This document shows, piece after piece, positions 33,801 through 37,095 of a stretch of DNA of 64,000 nt. Position numbers and translations under genes: made by a program. The notes under the pieces are model-generated. The model made no database searches. It was not told the origin of the DNA and worked only from the letters and a program-made list of their open reading frames with translations. This stretch comes from Ahaetulla prasina. Taxonomy: Eukaryota; Chordata; Lepidosauria; Squamata; Colubridae. Numbering within the stretch: the stretch's first letter is position 1; each line of letters opens with the position of its first letter. The stretch lies in the NCBI RefSeq assembly GCF_028640845.1, contig NC_080543.1, positions 2,392,959 through 2,456,958 of the forward strand. Direction: 5' to 3'.

Positions 33801-34311
33801 TTTTCTTTCATGTACCCTGAGAGCGTCTGCACCAAAGACAAATTCCTTGTGTCTCCAACCACACTTGGCCAATAAAAAAATTCTCTTCTATTCTTTAAAA
33901 ATTCTCTTCTATTCTATTCATATGGCATATCATAGATGGACTTGGAATATATATATATTAGCATTTCACCTAATTTAAAAACCCCAATAAAAATGCTGGC
34001 TCAGGAATTCTGGGAGTCGAAGTCCAAGGTCATAAAAGGACCATAGCTGCCCACGTCTGGGTTATAGTAATCCTAATTTTTTCCCCTTCTGTCTCTTCAA
34101 GGGAACCCTGAGAGGCAGATCCTCAAAGACCGGCGTGAGGCGGTCGCATAGCGGCTTGAGAAGCTCTTCTTCCAGGAAGCTCAAGTCCAAAACCGCCATT
34201 TCACTGGAAACTCAAAGAAGCATCGCGTACGTGAAGACCCCGGAACTCAAAAGCGCCATGTCTACCTCCAGAGCTGGGAAATCCAGATTAGACGTCACTT
34301 TCGCCACCTAG
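711..34311 (+). CDS. ADAM family protein, catalytically dead, 5'-incomplete (18 exons resolved)
   Basis: A type I membrane ADAM protein, expected at the cell surface in adhesion or sperm-egg type roles. Joined exons are 711-776, 3618-3689, 7544-7716, 9124-9202, 10570-10727, 13555-13723, 14594-14659, 16104-16166, 18453-18521, 18641-18730, 20252-20444, 21722-21827, 24370-24553, 26686-26763, 28238-28349, 31813-31903, 32069-32123 and 34102-34311. All have AG/GT borders, phases agree throughout, and the total is 2034 nt (677 codons plus TAG). Domain order is metalloprotease ([12 protein letters not shown] start, [11 protein letters not shown] zinc motif with Glu replaced by Gln, CLM Met-turn), disintegrin ([16 protein letters not shown] ... 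[13 protein letters not shown]), Cys-rich ([18 protein letters not shown]), EGF-like ([12 protein letters not shown]), transmembrane and basic tail. Signal peptide and prodomain must lie upstream of the window. The odd points are the dead active site and three extra small exons inside the disintegrin domain. It is clearly ADAM, but I cannot name the orthologue. The short tail and inactive site resemble reproductive ADAMs, which is inference. Confidence 0.93.
889..1408. mobile_element. hAT non-autonomous element with perfect 8-bp duplication
   Basis: Terminal inverted repeats CAGTGGTAGTCAACCT / AGGTTGACTACCCCTG are flanked by CTCTAGAC at 881-888 and 1409-1416, the 8-bp duplication typical of hAT transposition. 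No transposase. Confidence 0.88.
1509..1615. mobile_element. hAT-like short element (CAGGGGTATCAAACTC end)
   Basis: It begins CAGGGGTATCAAACTCAAGG and carries GGGGGCCGG and GGCCCGC blocks typical of a common short hAT-related repeat. The right end is not exact. Confidence 0.5.
2025..2556. repeat. GATA/GGTA/GGAT compound microsatellite (Bkm-like)
   Basis: About 530 bp of tetranucleotides: (GATA)n, (GGTA)n, (GGAT)n and a short GA run, all in 4-bp register. GATA-rich arrays are the Bkm repeat first described from snakes. Located in an ADAM intron. Confidence 0.95.
2557..2830 (-). mobile_element. tRNA-derived SINE with L2-like tail, inserted in the GATA array
   Basis: The reverse strand reads GTGGCTCAGGCTG (A box) then GGTTCTAGTCCC (B box) and ends in a CCGCCCTG...GGGCGGG tail. 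It separates the two GATA arrays. Related copies are at 34720, 36640, 36820 and 40428. Confidence 0.75.
2836..3262. repeat. GATA/GGAT microsatellite, second block
   Basis: Long uninterrupted (GATA)n runs alternate with GGTA and GGAT blocks. A module of about 130 bp, a long (GATA)n run followed by a block ending TTAGATGGATGG, occurs twice. It creates a repetitive YLSI reading frame that is not a gene. Confidence 0.95.
3325..3430. mobile_element. hairpin MITE (GGTGGACTTCAA arms)
   Basis: Inverted arms around GAAGATGGGTGGACTTCAA and TTGAAGTCCACCCATCTTC enclose GGCCGGCTGG. This is the single-copy form of the motif amplified at 46044-48100. Confidence 0.75.
3618..3689 (+). CDS. ADAM exon: metalloprotease helix
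   Basis: The acceptor is ctccctag and the donor GTGAGT; the exon is 72 bp, phase 0-0. It encodes [20 protein letters not shown] and ends HVYT, matching the helix that follows the VVD strand in reprolysins. An alternative acceptor (ctacag, 3631) breaks the frame with the previous exon, so 3618 was chosen. Confidence 0.85.
3836..4335. mobile_element. Tigger-like MITE (CAGGCAGTCCTCG ends), TA-flanked
   Basis: Ends are CAGGCAGTCCTCG and GGACTACCTG, each bordered by TA, with near-palindromic interior rich in CACTTAACGACC-type words. TA duplication and CAGG ends fit the Tc1/mariner-Tigger class. The middle looks like an internal duplication. Confidence 0.75.
4491..4984 (+). mobile_element. solo LTR, family A, copy 1
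   Basis: TGTTGTGCC...ACATGACA ends flanked by perfect CAACA duplications (4486-4490, 4985-4989). TATA box CCTATATAAAGG lies near 4802. No internal retroviral genes adjoin, so it is a solo LTR. A 92-codon open frame runs to just before the TATA box. Confidence 0.88.
4990..5480 (-). mobile_element. related LTR fragment on the minus strand
   Basis: The right end GCCGCAACA is the complement of TGTTGCGGC. On the minus strand a polyadenylation signal (CCTAATAAAGG) lies near 5016, and an acidic then Arg-rich open frame spans 5166-5471. Solo LTR copy 1 appears to be inserted near its 3' end. Left limit unresolved. Confidence 0.6.
5640..6015 (+). mobile_element. L2-like LINE 3' end
   Basis: A decayed copy of the [17 protein letters not shown] reading frame (5685-5800), then the 3' end CACCGCCCTGAGTCCTTTAG, and an (ATT)n tail near 5996-6013. 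Same family as 9240-9788 and 11881-12610. Confidence 0.75.
6016..6290. mobile_element. Tigger-like MITE fragment
   Basis: Contains family words such as GTTAAGTGAATCATACAGTCG and GGTCACAAACGGTGAT but lacks intact ends. Confidence 0.55.
6369..6580. mobile_element. hAT MITE (AGGTGGGTTTCAGCAGG ends)
   Basis: Begins CAGAGGTGGGTTTCAGCAGG and ends GAATTCCACCACGG, flanked by imperfect 8-bp repeats ATCGGGTC / ATCAAGTC. Interior carries CCACGCCCAC blocks. The family is repeated at 7920, 25288 and 37680. Confidence 0.75.
6693..6874. mobile_element. hAT MITE with perfect 8-bp duplication
   Basis: CAGTGGTGGGTTGCTCC...ACCCACCCCTG flanked by ATCTGGAG at 6685-6692 and 6875-6882. Confidence 0.85.
7180..7411 (+). 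mobile_element. L2-like LINE 3' tail
   Basis: Ends with CACCGCCCTGAGTCCTTCGA, GAGAAGGGCGGTATAGAAAT and an (AAAT)n tail, inside CR1. Confidence 0.7.
7544..7716 (+). CDS. ADAM exon: metalloprotease core (LVGMEIW)
   Basis: The acceptor is tctcatcctcag and the donor GTAAGC; 173 bp, ending after two bases of a codon. It contains [16 protein letters not shown], the family hallmark LVGxEIW strand, then [20 protein letters not shown], corresponding to the RHDNAQLLT region of active ADAMs. Confidence 0.93.
7920..8155. mobile_element. hAT MITE copy
   Basis: Same family as 6369-6580: GGTTCTGGAGAACCGGTAGC, TACCACCTCTGGCTGG, CCACGCCCGCC, and the end GGATTTCACGACTG. Confidence 0.65.
8161..8530. other. 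unassigned intronic sequence left of the LTR
   Basis: No exon or recognised repeat. It includes TATATATACGG near 8211 and CCACGCCCAGG near 8401. It might be part of an older LTR into which 8536-9052 inserted. Confidence 0.3.
8536..9052 (-). mobile_element. solo LTR, family B, antisense to the ADAM gene
   Basis: On the minus strand it runs TGTTGTGACTCC to GACAGAACA, flanked by perfect GCCAA duplications (8531-8535 and 9053-9057). A minus-strand TATA box (GATATATAAGG) lies near 8740. An acidic frame ending [10 protein letters not shown] precedes it. The LTR ends 72 bp before ADAM exon 9124-9202. Confidence 0.82.
9124..9202 (+). CDS. ADAM exon: metalloprotease, pre-zinc-site segment
   Basis: The acceptor is gatgttttag and the donor GTAGGG; 79 bp, phase 2 to 0. 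It encodes [20 protein letters not shown] then SVSVIQ. This aligns with the GLAYVGxMCxPxxSVxVIQ segment before the zinc helix, but GLAY has become GLSW. A minus-strand LTR ends only 72 bp upstream. Confidence 0.87.
9240..9788 (+). mobile_element. L2-like LINE 3' end with (ATT)n tail
   Basis: Encodes [20 protein letters not shown] and [20 protein letters not shown], the reverse-transcriptase ORF C-terminus of L2/CR1-clade LINEs, then the CCGCCCTGAGTCCTTCGGGA 3' end and ATT repeats. Confidence 0.85.
9789..10070 (+). mobile_element. CR1 LINE fragment
   Basis: Decayed ORF2 end: [20 protein letters not shown] and [10 protein letters not shown]...LEVFKKSLD, the CR1 C-terminus. Confidence 0.8.
10140..10513. 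mobile_element. Tigger-like MITE
   Basis: CAGATAGTCCTCCGACTTAC to AAGTCGAGGACCACCTG, palindromic ends, intact length about 370 bp. Confidence 0.75.
10570..10727 (+). CDS. ADAM exon: zinc-binding helix with E-to-Q change
   Basis: The acceptor is acggtgcacag and the donor GTAAGT; 158 bp. It encodes [17 protein letters not shown]. The three zinc-ligand histidines of HExGHxxGxxH are kept, but the general-base Glu is Gln. Met-turn residues CLM follow at SCLMLTSG. Loss of that Glu removes peptidase activity in this family, so the protein is predicted to be non-proteolytic. Confidence 0.95.
10983..11075 (-). mobile_element. CR1-L3 type snake LINE tail
   Basis: (ATAGA)n followed by TTTTATTGGCCAAGTGTGAT, TGGACACACAAGGAATTTGT: the reverse of a LINE 3' end ending in (TTCTA)n. 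Confidence 0.75.
11085..11745 (-). mobile_element. R4/R2-like LINE C-terminus with REL-type endonuclease motif
   Basis: Minus-strand frame 11185-11619 contains [40 protein letters not shown] and ...EKVTRYQDL, like the PD..D..K endonuclease end of R2/R4-clade retrotransposons. The 3' end (TTACACAAAATGACA...TGCGTGATGTAT) is repeated at 11636-11745. Confidence 0.7.
11746..11880. repeat. (ATT)n then (GTT)n microsatellite
   Basis: Triplet array between the R4-like and L2-like elements. It produces a meaningless poly-Leu frame. Confidence 0.9.
11881..12610 (+). mobile_element. L2-like LINE, longest copy
   Basis: One open frame to TAG at 12413: [63 protein letters not shown]...LKTHLF. Followed by CCGCCCTGAGTCCCTAGG and a (TAAACA)n tail. 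Truncated at its 5' end. Confidence 0.88.
12775..12945 (+). mobile_element. CR1 LINE 3' end
   Basis: GAACTTCTGAAGTTGTGGGA ... GGGTCTCCTGCTTG ... CCTTCCAACTCTGTTG, the CR1 ORF2 end and 3' UTR. Confidence 0.75.
13010..13480. repeat. ordered pentanucleotide array
   Basis: Blocks of 5-bp units follow in one register: GAGAA, GGGAA, GAGGA, GAGAA, GAACA, GAATA, GGGAT. It gives long spurious frames on both strands. Confidence 0.95.
13555..13723 (+). CDS. ADAM exon: end of metalloprotease and start of disintegrin domain
   Basis: The acceptor is gcctttacag and the donor GTGAGA; 169 bp. The first base completes an Ala codon, then [39 protein letters not shown]. This is the classic junction between the two domains. 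It sits just after a 470-bp pentanucleotide array. Confidence 0.95.
13995..14590. repeat. 67-bp CORE-SINE-like minisatellite (about 9 copies)
   Basis: Unit contains GAGTTCTAGTCCCGCCTTAG, CCGGCTGGGTGACTTTGGGC and CAATCANCAGGAGA. The first block resembles a tRNA B box and the second the MIR CORE (TGACCTTGGGCAAGTCAC). Reverse-oriented arrays are at 26880, 28400 and 52180. Confidence 0.85.
14594..14659 (+). CDS. ADAM small inserted exon a (22 codons)
   Basis: Sequence between a strong acceptor (tctcttcctttcttag) and a perfect GTAAGT donor; 66 bp, phase 0-0, open in the gene's frame ([11 protein letters not shown] ... RQLH). No cysteine and no match I recognise in ADAM disintegrin domains. It lies directly after a CORE-SINE minisatellite. 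It is supported by splice sites and frame only, so it could be a cassette or a false exon. Confidence 0.5.
14898..15637 (-). mobile_element. 5'-truncated L1 with 16-bp target duplication
   Basis: Flanked by TGGGATTCAAGTAATT at 14882-14897 and 15638-15653. The minus-strand frame encodes [20 protein letters not shown], the L1 ORF2 C-terminal zinc-knuckle-like region. It split a hAT MITE (CAGTGGTGGGATTCAA type) spanning about 14875-15770. Confidence 0.85.
15776..16010. repeat. GA/GAAA-rich purine tract
   Basis: (GT)n, (GA)n and (GAAA)n runs on the + strand just before inserted exon b; no coding value. Confidence 0.9.
16104..16166 (+). CDS. ADAM small inserted exon b (21 codons)
   Basis: The acceptor is tctttcttttctaaacag and the donor GTAAGT; 63 bp, phase 0-0, open in frame ([14 protein letters not shown] ... 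KTIT). It is cysteine-free and rich in aromatic and basic residues. The call rests on splice-site quality and preserved phase with exons a and c. Confidence 0.5.
16294..16477. mobile_element. hairpin hAT MITE (CAGGGGTCTCCAACC ends)
   Basis: CAGGGGTCTCCAACCTTGG and its complement at 16459-16477 form long inverted arms. A half copy follows at 16675-16757. Confidence 0.8.
16500..16675 (-). mobile_element. CR1 LINE 3' end fragment
   Basis: AGAATCACAGAGTGGGAAGG, CCTTGGAGGTCTTCTAGTCC and CTCCAGCGATGGAGCAC are CR1 tail and ORF2 end on the minus strand. Confidence 0.7.
17098..17218. mobile_element. short palindromic hAT MITE
   Basis: 121-bp near-perfect hairpin from CAGGGGTCTCC to GGAGACCCCTG with near-duplicate 8-mers AACTACTG / CACTACTG at its edges. 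Confidence 0.85.
17388..18383. mobile_element. Tigger-like MITE split by an LTR
   Basis: The MITE halves are 17388-17623 and 18247-18383 (end GGACTGCCTG). LTR 17624-18246 interrupts them, so the LTR is the younger insertion. Confidence 0.7.
17624..18246 (+). mobile_element. solo LTR, family A, copy 2, with internal minisatellite
   Basis: TGTTGTGTC...ACACGACA flanked by perfect AGCCC duplications (17619-17623, 18247-18251). Four tandem copies of a 40-45 bp unit (CCCCAGCCCTGGCTCCATGC) expand the region before the TATA box at about 18062. The frame stays open through the expansion. Confidence 0.88.
18453..18521 (+). CDS. ADAM small inserted exon c (23 codons)
   Basis: The acceptor is ctcttttttaacag and the donor GTAAGC; 69 bp, phase 0-0, open in frame ([16 protein letters not shown] ... 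KGPA). Cysteine-free. It lies only 119 bp before the next canonical exon. If a, b and c are all skipped, GVEE joins directly to DCRKNRCC and gives a standard disintegrin domain. Confidence 0.55.
18641..18730 (+). CDS. ADAM exon: disintegrin core
   Basis: The acceptor is ctgattggcag and the donor GTAAGA; 90 bp, phase 0-0. It encodes [20 protein letters not shown] then [10 protein letters not shown], the cysteine ladder of ADAM disintegrin domains. Confidence 0.94.
18905..19890. repeat. 1-kb (TTCC)n polypyrimidine tract
   Basis: Nearly pure pyrimidine on the + strand, with a repeated module CATTCATTCATTTGTTCATT. Long Ser/Leu/Pro and Arg/Glu/Gly frames in it are artefacts. Confidence 0.95.
19895..20015. 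mobile_element. Tigger-like MITE fragment
   Basis: CACTTAACAACCATCTCGCT and related words of the family; ends missing. Confidence 0.5.
20252..20444 (+). CDS. ADAM exon: disintegrin loop and following linker
   Basis: The acceptor is cctccgccag and the donor GTAAGG; 193 bp. It encodes [33 protein letters not shown] and HCFLGLCLD. The integrin-loop position reads SECD, the usual xECD form, not RGD. Confidence 0.95.
20590..21690. repeat. GAG-rich minisatellite with repeated acceptor-like core (7 copies)
   Basis: A core, TTTCACGACCCAGCTAGGGA plus ACGTCATCAGTGCTAGAAGG, recurs about every 130-230 bp, separated by (GGA)n. Most copies begin with TTGCTTTCTTGCAG. Complementary cores occur at 42740-44020. 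Confidence 0.88.
21722..21827 (+). CDS. ADAM exon: cysteine-rich domain (RGDRFGNCG)
   Basis: The acceptor is gcttccccttccag and the donor GTAAGT; 106 bp. It contains [19 protein letters not shown], the conserved N-x-x-GxRFGNCG motif of the ADAM Cys-rich domain. The upstream intron ends in a GAG-rich minisatellite that contains further acceptor-like sites. Confidence 0.95.
22097..22392. mobile_element. Tigger-like MITE, right end lost
   Basis: Begins ACAGGTAGTCCTCAACTTAC and carries typical interior words; ends at GATTCACTTAAC. Confidence 0.65.
22621..23142 (+). mobile_element. solo LTR, family A, copy 3
   Basis: TGTTGTGCCTCGCCC...GACACGACA with near-duplication CGGAG / TGGAG. TATA box CCTATATAAAGG near 22953; the open frame before it ends in [16 protein letters not shown], as in copy 1. 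Confidence 0.83.
23222..23876 (-). mobile_element. L1 3' end, 5'-truncated
   Basis: T-rich start (poly-A on the minus strand), then minus-strand ORF2 end [20 protein letters not shown]. Almost identical to 62690-63530, so this L1 subfamily was active recently. Confidence 0.83.
23877..24184 (-). mobile_element. LTR fragment of the TGTTGTG group
   Basis: The right end CCACAACA is the complement of TGTTGTGG. The minus frame is acidic ([19 protein letters not shown]), like other LTRs here. Left end cut at the L1 border. Confidence 0.55.
24190..24300. mobile_element. Tigger-like MITE right end
   Basis: ATAAGCCAATGACTACCTG end with TA; left part missing. Confidence 0.55.
24370..24553 (+). CDS. 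ADAM exon: cysteine-rich domain (CGRVQC)
   Basis: The acceptor is ctacgactag and the donor GTAAGC; 184 bp. It encodes [13 protein letters not shown], a hypervariable stretch, then [15 protein letters not shown], matching the family pattern CGRxQC ... GAVxDGTxCG. Confidence 0.95.
24570..24782 (+). mobile_element. CR1 LINE 3' end
   Basis: ORF2 end ([15 protein letters not shown]), TAGGGTTTCCTGCCTGGGCA, AGAAGGCCTCCAAGGTCCCT and a (GTTAT)n tail. It starts about 17 bp after an ADAM exon. Confidence 0.8.
24885..25237. mobile_element. Tigger-like MITE, partial
   Basis: CACAACGGCACTGAAAAAGT through GTCAAGGACTACCAG; interior matches other copies. Confidence 0.6.
25288..25975. mobile_element. expanded hAT MITE with internal tandem copies
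   Basis: AGGTGGGTTTCAGCAGGTTC to ATTGAAATCCACCACTG ends enclose three tandem repeats of a 180-bp block holding CTCTGCCTCCCGAGTCCCAG and CCACGCCCACCAAGCCA. Confidence 0.75.
26008..26190. mobile_element. hAT-related short element
   Basis: CAGGGATCCCCAATGTCCAT ... GTCCACGGAAAAACTC ... ACCGGTCCCTGGTTCC, a widespread vertebrate hAT-type repeat. Confidence 0.6.
26286..26640 (+). mobile_element. Sauria-type tRNA SINE
   Basis: The 5' end has box A-like GTGGCTAAGACTCTGAG and box B-like GGTTCCAATCCC. The body has GGGACCACCTTTGGTGGGAA and ATGCCGGCCACATGACCACG, ending GGGGAACCTTTACTTTTAG. This is the squamate SINE whose tail is BovB-derived. Confidence 0.85.
26686..26763 (+). CDS. ADAM exon: end of cysteine-rich domain
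   Basis: The acceptor is tctccttttctag and the donor GTAAGT; 78 bp, phase 0-0. It encodes [18 protein letters not shown] then PSTCRYRG, matching the KICxNRxCV pattern that precedes the EGF-like repeat. Confidence 0.92.
26880..28088. repeat. 68-bp CORE-SINE-like minisatellite (about 18 copies)
   Basis: Unit ACTCACCGTCTCCTGGTGAT TGGCCCAAGGTCACCCAGTT plus GGGTTTTACGGCTAAGGCGG. It is the reverse orientation of 13995-14590. It ends 150 bp before the EGF exon. Confidence 0.93.
28238..28349 (+). CDS. ADAM exon: EGF-like repeat
   Basis: The acceptor is tttgttttcag and the donor GTAGGC; 112 bp. It encodes [19 protein letters not shown] followed by [13 protein letters not shown], the conserved ADAM EGF-like motif. 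The same minisatellite family lies on both sides of this exon. Confidence 0.95.
28400..28757. repeat. same 68-bp minisatellite, beyond the EGF exon (about 5 copies)
   Basis: Same unit and orientation as 26880-28088, resuming 50 bp after exon 28238-28349, so the exon is an island in the array. Confidence 0.92.
28965..29115 (-). mobile_element. CR1 LINE 3' end fragment
   Basis: GAGTTGGAAGGGTCTAGTCC, CAAGCAGGAGACCCTACACC and the ORF2 end on the minus strand. A second scrap is at 29293-29342. Confidence 0.65.
29640..29862 (-). mobile_element. CR1-L3 type snake LINE tail
   Basis: (TAGAA)n, ATTGGCCAAGTGTGATTGGA, GATGATCAATATAGCAATAT: the same 3' end as 41913 and 49013. Confidence 0.75.
29863..30515 (+). 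mobile_element. CR1 LINE, 191-codon ORF2 end
   Basis: Open frame 29863-30438 with [40 protein letters not shown] and [17 protein letters not shown] end, then TAGGGTTTCCTGCCTGGGCA 3' UTR. Best-preserved CR1 in the window; no endonuclease or full RT, so it is dead. Confidence 0.88.
30623..31691. mobile_element. hAT-like element with inverted A-rich interior
   Basis: Ends CAGGGGTGAAATGC and GATTTCACCCCT; interior holds CTTTTAAAAG hairpin blocks (30740-30990) and a snake LINE tail at 31080-31200. Same family as 56993-57708. Confidence 0.6.
31813..31903 (+). CDS. ADAM exon: transmembrane helix
   Basis: The acceptor is ttaatcccccag and the donor GTAAGT; 91 bp. It encodes a hydrophobic run of about 24 residues ([20 protein letters not shown]) ending in basic ARH, as expected for a single-pass type I membrane anchor. 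Confidence 0.93.
32069..32123 (+). CDS. ADAM exon: juxtamembrane basic tail
   Basis: The acceptor is tttcctttccag and the donor GTAAGT; 55 bp. It encodes [18 protein letters not shown], a short basic cytoplasmic segment directly after the membrane helix. Confidence 0.9.
32228..32602. mobile_element. Tigger-like MITE
   Basis: AGTCCTCCACTTACAATAGC to AAATTGAAGATTACCTGTA with family interior; ends slightly decayed. Confidence 0.7.
32615..32910 (-). repeat. pentanucleotide array on a CR1-L3 tail
   Basis: (GAATA)n, GGAGT/GGAAT, (GAATA)n, (GGGAT)n, (GAATA)n, then TTTTATTGGCCAAGTGTGAT. It repeats the block order seen at 13010-13480. Confidence 0.9.
32940..33370 (-). mobile_element. CR1-clade LINE 3' region
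   Basis: GGACAGGAACGGTAGGCACG, CCTCTTAGGAATGGGGTGAG, CAGAAGTCATATTTTCTGCA; shared with 42455-42620 and 61480-61990, where a CR1-type reading frame ([15 protein letters not shown]) continues it. Confidence 0.7.
33375..33560. repeat. TTAA/ATTA-rich low-complexity tract
   Basis: Simple A/T repeats of TAATTA and AAATATT; no other signal. Confidence 0.85.
33745..33930 (+). mobile_element. CR1-L3 type snake LINE tail
   Basis: ACGTATCTTTTCTTTCATGT, CACACTTGGCCAATAAAAAA then TTCTCTTCTATTC. Confidence 0.7.
34102..34311 (+). CDS. ADAM last coding exon: Ser/Arg/Lys-rich tail and stop
   Basis: The acceptor is tgtctcttcaag; 69 codons then TAG at 34309. The tail is rich in Ser, Arg, Lys and Thr (for example [13 protein letters not shown]) with no clear SH3-type proline motif. 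Confidence 0.9.
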   Translation, partial: GTLRGRSSKTGVRRSHSGLRSSSSRKLKSKTAISLETQRSIAYVKTPELKSAMSTSRAGKSRLDVTFAT

Positions 34312-34430
34312 ACCTAGTGAGCTCCATCCAACCCTTTATTTTTCCGTGGAATCTTCTGCCGTTGCATAAAATATCCTGTTTCTTGGCTTGGACACTCAAA
34401 AGTCTTCAAATAAACTGGAGTTGTTGTTTT
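34312..34430 (+). promoter_or_regulatory. ADAM 3' UTR and polyadenylation signal
   Basis: AATAAA at 34409-34414 lies 98 bp after the stop and is followed by a T/GT-rich stretch, a normal short 3' UTR. The cleavage site, about 34425-34435, is inferred. Confidence 0.75.
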
Positions 34431-34719
34431 TTCCTCCCTTTTTTGACCATTATTTGCATTTCCTATTGAGGTGCGGCTGCCTGCCGTTCACAGACACACA
34501 TCAGAAACCGCTTCCCAGAGCCCTTGAAGGAAAAGTGAAACTCCTTCGGCTGTTCCTGTTGGCATCTTACAAGTTTTGGTCCAGCAGGAATTAAAATGAG
34601 AGTTTATCCAGCAAATAAAACAGGCTACTTGCTGTCTTGGTGTGCCCTCTGCAGGGAAATTCCTGCCAGGCATGTTTTTCAAGATCGTGTCTTCATGGTG
34701 TTTTTTTTTATTTGCCTTT

Positions 34720-35000
34720 ATTATTATTATTATTTATTATTTATTAAATTTTTATACCGCCCTTCTCTGAAGGCTCAGGGCGGCTTACACTATGTCAAGC
34801 AATAGTCTTCATCCTATTTGTATATTATATACAAAGTCAACTTATTGCCCCCAACAATCTGGGTCCTCATTTTACCTACCTTATAAAGGATGGAAGGCTG
34901 AGTCAACCTTGGGCCTGGTGGGGCTTGAACCTGCAGTAATTGCAGGCAGCTGCTGTTAATAACAGACTGCATTAGTCTGTTGAGCCACCAGTTTTAAGGA
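34720..35000 (-). mobile_element. tRNA-derived SINE with L2-like tail
   Basis: Starts with the GCCCTTCTCTGAAGGCTCAG tail on the + strand and ends in minus-strand box A/B (CTTGAACCTGCAGTAATTGC). Lies just after the ADAM 3' end. Confidence 0.78.
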
Positions 35001-35214
35001 CCTCTCTCTCCAATTTTCATTACCCTTGATCTTTTGTGAGGTTGTAATGTTGGCCACACATAGTGTTGCATGGTCCATTTAAAACCAACTGAAATTTATT
35101 TTATCACTGATCCGATGGGCCAGAACTCAAGTAGACCTACCAGATGTTCCCTAGTTGACTCATGAAACATCATGCTGGCTTGGTGAATTCTGGGAGTTGA
35201 AGTCCATCCCTCTT

Positions 35215-35705
35215 AAAGTCTTCTACAGATTCTTCATCATCCAGGTCACGGTTGTCCCAAAGGTTCTTTTTTTTATTTTCCTAGGAGGGAACTGGACTTT
35301 TATGTTTTTTTCTTTTGAAGATGTTTCGCTTCTCATTCAAGGAGTTTCTTCAGCTCTGACAGGATGGTGGGGAATGGAAGGATTGATACTCCTTGCAGAC
35401 AGCTGGTCATTTGCATCCTTTGAGAGGGTCATTGAGGCCACTTGGAGGCTTACCTGTGTCCTCAGGGTCACCTGAGTGGTGCAAATGGTTCCTGTGGTCT
35501 GCAATTTTTCCTCTGGAAATCCATTCCTCCTCCCACACCCTTCAAAGGATGTTCCCATCATCCTGTCAGAGCTGAAGAAGCTCCTTGGAGGAGAAGCGAA
35601 ACGTCTTCAAAAGAAAAAACCAGAAAGTCCAGTTGCCTCCTGAAAAAAGCAATCTTTGGGACAACCATGACCTGGATGATGGAGAATCTCTACAGACCTT
35701 TTAGC
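35215..35705. mobile_element. Penelope-like element termini as a long inverted repeat
   Basis: About 130-bp arms: CTACAGATTCTTCATCATCC ... TTTCGCTTCTCATTCAAGGA on the left and their complement at 35565-35697. The middle matches 58975-59100. Termini of this kind flank GIY-YIG Penelope fragments at 58946-59900. Confidence 0.6.
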
Positions 35706-36639
35706 TATACAATTTGGGATGAAGACCCTTGGAATGGTGTGGGAGTTTGAATAAATAAAAAATCATAGATGAAGGGGGAAGAATTTTAAGCTCCTGTCTG
35801 CTAATCGTGGAGTGTTTTAAATTGTAGCAGGCACAATAAAATAGGTAGGAATGCAGACCGCAGGAAAGGAAAGGAAAAAAGGACAAAAGAAGACTGAAGA
35901 GGTTTCAGGTAATCCTCAATTTATGTCCACAATTGCAGCCAAAATTTAGGTTGCTAAGTGAGAAATATTTTGCCCCATTTTACAACTGATGACATTACCT
36001 GGTTGGGTCATGAAACAACTGCTAAAGAATTCTAAGACGGTGCCTTTTTTCTTCTTTCTTTTCCTTCCTTCCTTCCTTCCTTCCTTCCTTTCCTTCCTTC
36101 TTTCCTTTCTTTCTCTTTCTTTCTTTCTCTCTCTTTCCCTTTCCCTCTCCCTCTCTTTCTCTCTGTATATAAATATATGATTTTCTATCACTTTTTTGAA
36201 TTTGCCTTTGTCTTTTATATTATCACATTTTATATTTTGAGAAACCAATTTTAAAAAGTCAAAAACAAAACAGAAAGACATTGGCGTGGCCTGGAGACCA
36301 AAGGATGGGCTTCCTGCCCTGAGCTGCTTGCTGACGGGAAAAGAAATATTTCAACATAAGACGTGTTGAAAACACACCCAGCGTACACAGAGGCCCTCAG
36401 GTGAGTGACCTGTATGACGGAAGCAGTTTCTCATTGTTGCAGGTTCAAGGCAACAAACGCAAAGGAGGAAAAGTGAAAGTGGGACCTTGGGTGCAAAGTT
36501 TAAAAACGACCGTTTGTTTTGGAGTGGTTAAAAAAGAACTAAATAAAGCCAAAGCACAGATTGGGGAACACAGAATAAAGATTTCTTAGGGAAGTGAATC
36601 TCAGCAAATCTTCTTGTGACATAGGCTGTTAAGGGTAAT

Positions 36640-37095
36640 CTTTTTTTTTTTTAATTTGCATTTATATCCCGCCCTTCTCCGAAGACTCAGGGCGGCTTAC
36701 ACTCTGTCAAGCAATAGTCTTCATCCATTTGTATATTATATACAAAGTCAACTTTTATTGCCCCCAACAATCTGGGCCCTCATTTTACTGACCTTGGAAG
36801 GATGGAAGGCTGAATAAATCTTTTTTTTTTATTTGCATTTATATCCCACCCTTCTCCGAAGACTCAGGGCGGCTTACACTCTGTCAAGCAATAATCTTCA
36901 TCCATTTGTATATTATATACAAAGTCAACTTTTTATTGCCCCCAACAATCTGGGTCCTCATTTTACCCACCTTATAAAGGATGGAAGGCTCAGTCAACCT
37001 TGAGCCTGGTGGGACTTGAACCTGCAGTAATTGCAAGGAGCTGCTGTTAATAACAGACTCAGTCTTAGCAGTCTGAGCCACCAGAGGCCCTATCT
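36640..37095 (-). mobile_element. two tandem tRNA-derived SINEs inside an LTR-like unit
   Basis: Both begin with a T run and ATTTATATCCCGCCCTTCTC or ATTTATATCCCACCCTTCTC. The first is 3'-part only; the second runs to box A/B near 37015-37080. They interrupt the sequence that is continuous at 58496-58520. Confidence 0.75.

Noticed and set aside
711..34311. Snake venom metalloproteinase gene
   Set aside because: It has transmembrane and cytoplasmic exons, an EGF repeat and a dead active site, unlike secreted venom enzymes. It is an ordinary membrane ADAM.
35155..35750. Protein-coding frames around 35155-35750
   Set aside because: They lie in the Penelope-type inverted repeat and have no recognisable domain.
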